Source: a bacterium (lineage in GTDB: Bacteria > Bacillota > Bacilli > Lactobacillales > Streptococcaceae). Taken from it: a DNA stretch of 64,000 bases. Positions 58,943 through 64,000 of the stretch are shown here, one piece after another. Both the position numbers and the translations under genes were made by a program. Within the stretch, counting starts at the first letter, position 1; each line of letters opens with the position of its first letter. The notes beneath the pieces are model-generated. The model was given only the letters and a program-made list of their open reading frames with translations. It was not told the origin of the DNA and searched no databases. Where the stretch lies: contig CAJNDF010000004.1 of assembly GCA_905221455.1 (NCBI GenBank), positions 98,401-162,400 of the forward strand. Direction: 5' to 3'.

Positions 58943-59638
58943 CTAGTCTTGGTTCCATTCATCCTTGATGGCATGATAAGCTGCAACAGGATCTTCAGCT
59001 TGGGTAATGGGACGTCCCACTACGATATAGTCACTACCGATTTGATAGGCATCAGCAGGGGTCATCACACGTTTTTGGTCTCCAACTGCAGCACCTGCTG
59101 GACGAATCCCTGGTGTCAGGCAGATAAAATCTGGTTTGGTAGCCTGCTTGATGACTTGCACTTCCTGAGCCGAGCAAACGACACCATCTAATCCCGCTTC
59201 AGCCGTCTTCTTGGCATAATGAATCACAGACTCTTGCAGGCTGGTTTGGATGTTTTGAAACTCCTGCATCTGGGCTTCTGATGTTGATGTGAGCTGAGTG
59301 ACAGCAATCAATTTGGCTTGACTCCCAAGACCTTCTCGCGCAGCCTTCATCATCTCTACACCACCAGCTGCATGAACATTGGTCATATCCACACCAAGCT
59401 GAGACAAGACCTTCATGGCTGACTTGACTGTATTAGGAATGTCATGAAGCTTGAGATCCAAAAAGACACTATGACCTAGGGATTTCAAGTAAGACACAAT
59501 CTCAGGCCCTGTTGCGTAATAGAGCTCCATCCCTACCTTGAGATAAAGGCTTTCTTCTGCTGGAAAAAGATCTAAGAATTCCTTGACTGCCTCAAAACTA
59601 GGAAAATCAAGAGCAATGACTGGACGATGTTCTCGCAT
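58943..59638 (-). CDS. pyrF: Orotidine 5'-phosphate decarboxylase
   Basis: Decarboxylates OMP to UMP. 231 residues; the catalytic [12 protein letters not shown] (Asp-Lys-x-x-Asp) and VGRPITQA phosphate loop are intact. First gene of the pyrFE unit, read from an attenuated promoter. Confidence 0.95.
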   Translation of the reverse strand: MREHRPVIALDFPSFEAVKEFLDLFPAEESLYLKVGMELYYATGPEIVSYLKSLGHSVFLDLKLHDIPNTVKSAMKVLSQLGVDMTNVHAAGGVEMMKAAREGLGSQAKLIAVTQLTSTSEAQMQEFQNIQTSLQESVIHYAKKTAEAGLDGVVCSAQEVQVIKQATKPDFICLTPGIRPAGAAVGDQKRVMTPADAYQIGSDYIVVGRPITQAEDPVAAYHAIKDEWNQD

Positions 59639-59691
59639 AGGTTTCTCCTTTTACCTTTACTAGTGAGAGAGTATGACTAACAGAAGCCATG

Positions 59692-59827
59692 AAAAAAGGA
59701 ACCTGCCAACAGCAAGGTTCCACGAAAAATGGGTAGTCTCCACCCTTTCACCGTCTAACCTTAGCTGCCTCTCTGGACTGCTTTAAAGGTTTTTTACTAT
59801 TCTATTATTTCTACTAGCACTTGTCAA
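59692..59827 (-). promoter_or_regulatory. pyrF leader: promoter and PyrR-type attenuator
   Basis: On the minus strand: TTGACA and TAGAAT 17 bp apart (59827-59799), then AGTCCAGAGAGGCAG (59779-59765), close to the PyrR-binding loop, then GGAACCT / AGGTTCC with TTTTTT (59721-59692), a terminator. When UMP is high, PyrR bound to the leader favours termination. The match to the PyrR loop has one deviation at its end. Confidence 0.82.
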
Positions 59828-59870
59828 GTAAAAACATGGCAACTAAAGAGCCATAGGAGAAAAGGTAAAC

Positions 59871-61115
59871 CTAGCGACGCGATGAACGCCGGGTTGTCTG
59901 GTTTTGATTGCCCTCTTCCTCCAATTTTTTCTTCTCTTCTTCCAATTTATTCTGCGGTTCTTCCAGCCTTTTCTTCTCTTCCTCTTTCTGTTTCTTCTCA
60001 GCTTCCTTAGCCTCTTGTTTGGCTTTTTCCTCAGCCTCCATGATTAATTTATCCGCCACAGTGTAACTGTAAATTCCAGCTTCCATATCGACCACACTCG
60101 GTTCTGACAATTGTGGCTTAATCTTACTGTAATATGGCAGTTTCTTACTCATTTCAGAAAGGGGAACCAAGATTTCGTCCGAATCATTCATGGTCAATCG
60201 AATTAAATCTGAAGTCACCTTGCTTGGGGCTAATTCCACCTTTTGGATAGCAGCCTTGAGTTCTGGACTAATTTGAGAAAGTTCTGAGGTAAAGGTCTTG
60301 ACTTGTTCGCTGTCATTAAAGAGAACTGACAAATAAGTTTCTGGCAAACTCACCAAACTTACCGCGCTAGTCTCCACCTTCCCACTTGAAAGGATTGGAT
60401 AATGATTTTCACCAGAAACATAGTAGGCCACAATATCGTATTCCTTGACCTTGATAGTAAACTTGGTTGGAAATTGATATAAAAGCTGAGCTGATTCAAC
60501 CCAATAATTAGACTTGATCTGCTCTTCATATTTTGCCTTGTCTAGCAGAAGGTTAATCGTATAATCCGAATCCTGAATACCTGAAGCCTGTCGAATATCA
60601 TCAGCCGTAGTTTGCACCGTTCCCTCAATACGGATATCCTTCATGGTCGCATAAGGACTGAGTAAGTAGGCAGAGACGAGCAATAAAAGCAGACTTGGAA
60701 ATAAAATCGTTAAGGCTCGCAAGATATGGAGGCCAGGAATCTTTGCTTTGGCTGGTTTTTCTTTTGTAGCCTTTTTAGCAAGCTTTTTATCCTGGTCCTC
60801 CTTCTCTTTAGACCCTGATTCTTCTATCTCTTCTTCCTCTTTATCACCCTCTGGGGCTTCTACTTTTTCTTCAGACTCTCCCTTAGCTGATTCTTCATCT
60901 TCTAGGTCCACTTCACTCTCCTGATCCTCCTTGTCATCTGACTTTTCAGATTTTGAAGCCATTCGAGCTTGTCTTTCCTTTTCCTTCTCCTCAGCTAGGG
61001 CCGCCTCTTCTTCAGCCTTCTTTTTTAGATATTCTTGGTTTCGTTTCTGCCATTCTGATAACTCTTTAAATTCTTCGAGGATTTCTTTGCCCTCATTTTT
61101 CTTATCTTTTGACAT
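59871..61115 (-). CDS. divIB: Cell-division protein DivIB/FtsQ
   Basis: A 414-residue bitopic divisome protein. The first 125 residues are a very charged cytoplasmic region (Glu/Lys-rich), then one membrane helix near residues 130-152, a POTRA domain starting at MKDIRIEGTVQTTADDI, and a Glu/Lys-rich extracellular C-terminal tail (from about 360). It helps recruit FtsL and FtsB to the septum. Last gene of murD-murG-divIB. Confidence 0.92.
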   Translation of the reverse strand: MSKDKKNEGKEILEEFKELSEWQKRNQEYLKKKAEEEAALAEEKEKERQARMASKSEKSDDKEDQESEVDLEDEESAKGESEEKVEAPEGDKEEEEIEESGSKEKEDQDKKLAKKATKEKPAKAKIPGLHILRALTILFPSLLLLLVSAYLLSPYATMKDIRIEGTVQTTADDIRQASGIQDSDYTINLLLDKAKYEEQIKSNYWVESAQLLYQFPTKFTIKVKEYDIVAYYVSGENHYPILSSGKVETSAVSLVSLPETYLSVLFNDSEQVKTFTSELSQISPELKAAIQKVELAPSKVTSDLIRLTMNDSDEILVPLSEMSKKLPYYSKIKPQLSEPSVVDMEAGIYSYTVADKLIMEAEEKAKQEAKEAEKKQKEEEKKRLEEPQNKLEEEKKKLEEEGNQNQTTRRSSRR

Positions 61116-61124
61116 TTACTTTCC

Positions 61125-62183
61125 TTATGATAAATCTTTTTTCAATAATTGATAAAAATCTGCTAGAGATTTCAATTCCTTAGAAGCCTTCATCTTAGCT
61201 TGGTAATCTTCCTTGTGGCTTAGTAAGTGAGAAAGCTTCTCTTCCAATCTATCCAAGGTCAATTCGCTTTCTTGAAGCTCTTCTGCATAGCCTTTCTTAA
61301 CAAAGTAAGCTGCATTTTCAATCTGGTCACCACGACTAGCTTCACGACCAAGTGGCACAATGACATGTAATTTTGCCATGGCCAAGAGCTCAAAAATCGT
61401 ATTGGCACCACCACGTGTCACAACAATGTCAGCCAATTCCATCAAGGGTTGATAGAGATTGGTCACATAGTCAACACGAAAGAGATTTTGGCTCAACTCG
61501 TTCAGGCTAGAATCTCCAGTTAGATTGATAATATTGTAGCGCTCTGTCAGCTCTTTCTTATGGTCTGTCACCAATTGGTTAAAGACACGAGCGCCTGCAG
61601 AACCACCGACAAACAATACAGTTGGCAATTTGGGATTAAAGTGGGTTTGGATATCCACCAATTCATCTGGTTCTGGAGTGTTTTGGTCTGAAACCTTGGT
61701 CACTGCTCCCACATGCTCGACCTTAGACAAACTTGAAGATTGCTCAAAGGTTGAATACATCTTCGTCGCAAATTTATAAGCGATTTTATTGGCCAAGCCC
61801 ATAGACAGGTCCGATTCGTGAATAAAGACTGGCACTCCTGACACACGCGCAGCGATAACGGGCGGTACTGAGACAAAGCTCCCCTTTGAAAAAAGAGCCT
61901 GTGGACGAAGTCGCAACATGATAAAGAGCGATTGGACAATTCCCCAACCAACTTTGAAGACATCCAGCATATTTTGCAAAGAGAAATAGCGACGCAATTT
62001 GCCAGTCGCAATGGAGTGGAAAGTGACATCCAAGCCTGACTTAAGGATTTCTTGGTGTTCGATACCACGCTTGTCCCCGATATAGTGGACTTCCCAGCCG
62101 TCTTCGATGAACTTAGGCATTAACAAAAGGTTGAGGGTAACATGTCCAACCGTTCCCCCACCTGTAAAGACAATTTTTTTCAT
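61125..62183 (-). CDS. murG: UDP-GlcNAc:lipid I N-acetylglucosaminyltransferase
   Basis: Makes lipid II from lipid I on the inner face of the membrane. 352 residues; the N-terminal loop is GGGTVGHV (streptococcal form of GGTGGH), with [11 protein letters not shown] and the sugar-nucleotide-binding [15 protein letters not shown] segment. Nine bp upstream of divIB. Confidence 0.95.
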   Translation of the reverse strand: MKKIVFTGGGTVGHVTLNLLLMPKFIEDGWEVHYIGDKRGIEHQEILKSGLDVTFHSIATGKLRRYFSLQNMLDVFKVGWGIVQSLFIMLRLRPQALFSKGSFVSVPPVIAARVSGVPVFIHESDLSMGLANKIAYKFATKMYSTFEQSSSLSKVEHVGAVTKVSDQNTPEPDELVDIQTHFNPKLPTVLFVGGSAGARVFNQLVTDHKKELTERYNIINLTGDSSLNELSQNLFRVDYVTNLYQPLMELADIVVTRGGANTIFELLAMAKLHVIVPLGREASRGDQIENAAYFVKKGYAEELQESELTLDRLEEKLSHLLSHKEDYQAKMKASKELKSLADFYQLLKKDLS

Positions 62184-62184
62184 A

Positions 62185-63537
62185 TTATTCCTTTAACTCC
62201 GCTACTGTGTCGATAAAGAGGTCGCCACGTACTTCAAAGTTAGCATACATATCCCAGCTAGCATTGGCAGGACTAAGAAGAACCACATCTCCTTGAGTCG
62301 CAAGCTCATAGGCCTTGCGAGTCGCATCTGCAATATCAGTCGCATCCACATAAGCCACACCAGCCTTATCCGCTGCCCGTTTGACACGCTCAGCAGATTG
62401 ACCAAGGATGACCATCTTCTTGAGGCCAGAAATATCTGGAACCAACTCATCAAACTCATTCCCACGGTCCAAACCACCTGCAATTAAGATAACCTTACTA
62501 TTGTCAAATCCTGACAAGGCTTTTTGGGTAGCCAAGATATTGGTTGATTTGCTATCATTATAGAATTTGACTCCCTTGATTTCATCTACAAACTGGAGAC
62601 GGTGTTTGACACCACCGAAAGCTGAAAGAGTCTCCTTGATAGTTTGATTGTCCACACCACGGAGCTTGGCTACTACAATAGTCGCAAGGGCATTTTCGAC
62701 ATTGTGGCTACCTGGAACTCCGATTTCACTAGCTGCCATGACCACTTCTCCACGGAAGTAGAGCTGACCATCTTCCAGATAAGCTCCATCAACCTTTTCC
62801 AGTGTTGAAAATGGAACAACAGTGGCCTGTGTTTTGCTAGCCAATTCTTTTGCCAAGTCTTGGTTAAAGTTTAAGACAAGAAAATCATTCGCTGTCATCT
62901 TGTTCTGGATATTCCACTTAGCTGCCACATATTCCTCAAAAGAACCATGATAATCGATATGAGTTGGCATGAGGTTGGTAATAACCGCAATCTCAGGATG
63001 GAATTCTTGAACGCCCATCAGTTGGAAAGAAGAAAGTTCCATAACAAGCGTGTCCTTATCTGTCGCAGTTTGGGCCACTTGACTAGCTGGATAGCCGATA
63101 TTTCCTGATAAAAGACCATGTTGGCCAGCAGCAGTCAAAACCTCCCCAATCATGGTCGTTGTGGTTGTCTTACCGTTCGAACCAGTAATACCAACAATCG
63201 GTGCCTCTGAAATCAAGTAAGCCAATTCCACTTCAGTTAAGACTGGAATCCCCTTAGCCATAGCCTTTTCAATCATGGGATTGCTGTAGGGGATACCTGG
63301 ATTTTTCACCATAAGGGCAAACTCTTCATCCAAGAGTTCCAAAGGATGACCGCCTGTGATAACCTTGATCCCTTCTTCCAGCAAACTTTGGGCAGCTGGA
63401 TTGTCTTCGAAAGGTTTCCCATCATTTACTGTCACAATGGCACCCAGCTTGTCCAACAAACGAGCTGCAGATTCACCAGACTTGGCCAAACCTAAAACAA
63501 GGACTTTCTTATTTTTAAATTGATCTATTACTTTCAT
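62185..63537 (-). CDS. murD: UDP-N-acetylmuramoyl-L-alanine:D-glutamate ligase
   Basis: Adds D-Glu to the peptidoglycan precursor. The 450-residue Mur ligase has the ATP loop [12 protein letters not shown] and the conserved NDSKSTN and [10 protein letters not shown] segments near the C-terminus. Spaced one base from murG. Confidence 0.95.
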   Translation of the reverse strand: MKVIDQFKNKKVLVLGLAKSGESAARLLDKLGAIVTVNDGKPFEDNPAAQSLLEEGIKVITGGHPLELLDEEFALMVKNPGIPYSNPMIEKAMAKGIPVLTEVELAYLISEAPIVGITGSNGKTTTTTMIGEVLTAAGQHGLLSGNIGYPASQVAQTATDKDTLVMELSSFQLMGVQEFHPEIAVITNLMPTHIDYHGSFEEYVAAKWNIQNKMTANDFLVLNFNQDLAKELASKTQATVVPFSTLEKVDGAYLEDGQLYFRGEVVMAASEIGVPGSHNVENALATIVVAKLRGVDNQTIKETLSAFGGVKHRLQFVDEIKGVKFYNDSKSTNILATQKALSGFDNSKVILIAGGLDRGNEFDELVPDISGLKKMVILGQSAERVKRAADKAGVAYVDATDIADATRKAYELATQGDVVLLSPANASWDMYANFEVRGDLFIDTVAELKE

Positions 63538-63587
63538 GTCTCAAACTCCATTTCTACTCTTACTATTTTACCATTTTTATGGAAATA

Positions 63588-63616
63588 AAAAAGCCACAAA
63601 GTGTGTTTGTGACTCT
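63588..63616 (-). terminator. Terminator upstream of murD
   Basis: AGTCACAAA / TTTGTGGCT stem then TTTTTT on the minus strand; ends the ABC ATPase gene that enters from the right. Confidence 0.85.
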
Positions 63617-63640
63617 TTCTTCTAACTGAATCTTACCATA

Positions 63641-64000
63641 TCATCTATGTGATAAATCGGTAACTCGAATGACTTGGTCCACTTGTTCCCAAATAAGAGG
63701 ATTGTGGGTCGCAATAATAATGGTCCGATTCGGATTTTTTAAAGATTCTAGGATAGAAAGTAATTCCTCAGAGTTTTTGGGGTCTAGCGACGCAGTTGGT
63801 TCATCTGCGAGAATCAAAGGCGGATCCTTTAAAATTATCTTCGCTAGTGCAACACGTTGTGCTTCTCCTCCTGATAACTCAAATATAGGTTGCTTTAAAT
63901 CCAAATAGGATAGGTTTACACGATTTAGAGCTTGTTTCATCAAAGAGATTTTCTCTTTTTCTTTCAACTTTTTACCAACTAAACCCAGATTGAGATTCTC
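63641..64000 (-). CDS. ABC transporter ATPase, 5' end cut by window edge
   Basis: Only the last 119 codons are inside; the frame stays open to base 64000. Signature ELSGGEAQRVALAKII, Walker B DEPTASLDP and H-loop ATHNPLIWEQ are intact. Walker A must lie outside. It has the form of a small export-type ATPase of the MacB/lactococcin-972 export kind, but the partner gene is outside the window. Confidence 0.85.
   Translation of the reverse strand, partial: ENLNLGLVGKKLKEKEKISLMKQALNRVNLSYLDLKQPIFELSGGEAQRVALAKIILKDPPLILADEPTASLDPKNSEELLSILESLKNPNRTIIIATHNPLIWEQVDQVIRVTDLSHR

Overview
The window reads as chromosome from a mitis-group Streptococcus, very probably S. pneumoniae or a close relative such as S. 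mitis or S. pseudopneumoniae. The evidence is the low GC content, four BOX repeats, a decayed IS630-Spn1-like element, and a gene set typical of that group (spxB, lctO, pgdA, cupA/copA/copY, a water-forming nox, livJHMGF, SMK-box metK, and a pneumococcal-type divIB-murG-murD cluster next to pyrF-pyrE). No rRNA, tRNA, prophage or CRISPR array was found.

Layout. 1-6.7 kb: thiol and redox genes (trxB at the left edge, a cystine-type ABC transporter without its binding protein, an ArsC/Spx-like protein), ogt, a GNAT acetyltransferase, a DUF1836 regulator with a hemolysin-III protein, and the PLP synthase pdxST. 6.8-11.6 kb: a BOX, nox, and a divergent apbE operon encoding two flavin reductases. 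The second reductase carries a PAS-like domain and two C-terminal ApbE-type flavinylation motifs. 11.7-18.3 kb: a DUF896 protein, a glycine T-box operon (a GFA-family gene, glyQ, glyS) with a nested repeat between the synthetase genes, an aldo/keto reductase and pgdA. 18.4-35.8 kb: metK with an SMK riboswitch, a DEAD-box helicase, an EEP nuclease, ptsG, ftsEX, prfB with its programmed frameshift, a CBS-ACT protein, livJHMGF, ylbG, clpP with a CtsR box, upp, a dCMP deaminase and a TetR regulator. 36-43.9 kb: degV, a flavoprotein that appears to start leaderless, a MerR/TipAS regulator divergent from a sodium-dependent transporter, manA, bglA and a SemiSWEET.

44.0-48.0 kb is the accessory part: an AT-rich 889-residue single-chain restriction-modification enzyme, followed by wreckage of three insertion-sequence families. 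The block lies between copies of the same terminator hairpin. 48-64 kb: a VOC protein, spxB, the cop operon, a BOX, lctO, a polar amino-acid ABC transporter, a BOX, pyrE/pyrF with a PyrR-type attenuator, divIB, murG, murD and the end of an ABC ATPase cut by the right edge.

Function. Oxygen-consuming enzymes stand out: H2O-forming Nox and the H2O2-forming SpxB and LctO. Good CcpA (cre) matches lie at the promoters of nox, apbE and spxB, just upstream of lctO, and beside ptsG, which suggests joint carbon control. Thiol and copper handling genes sit in the same 64 kb. The gene order runs pgdA directly into metK. From memory these lie in distant, mirror-placed parts of reference pneumococcal chromosomes, so this may be the edge of a replication-symmetric inversion.
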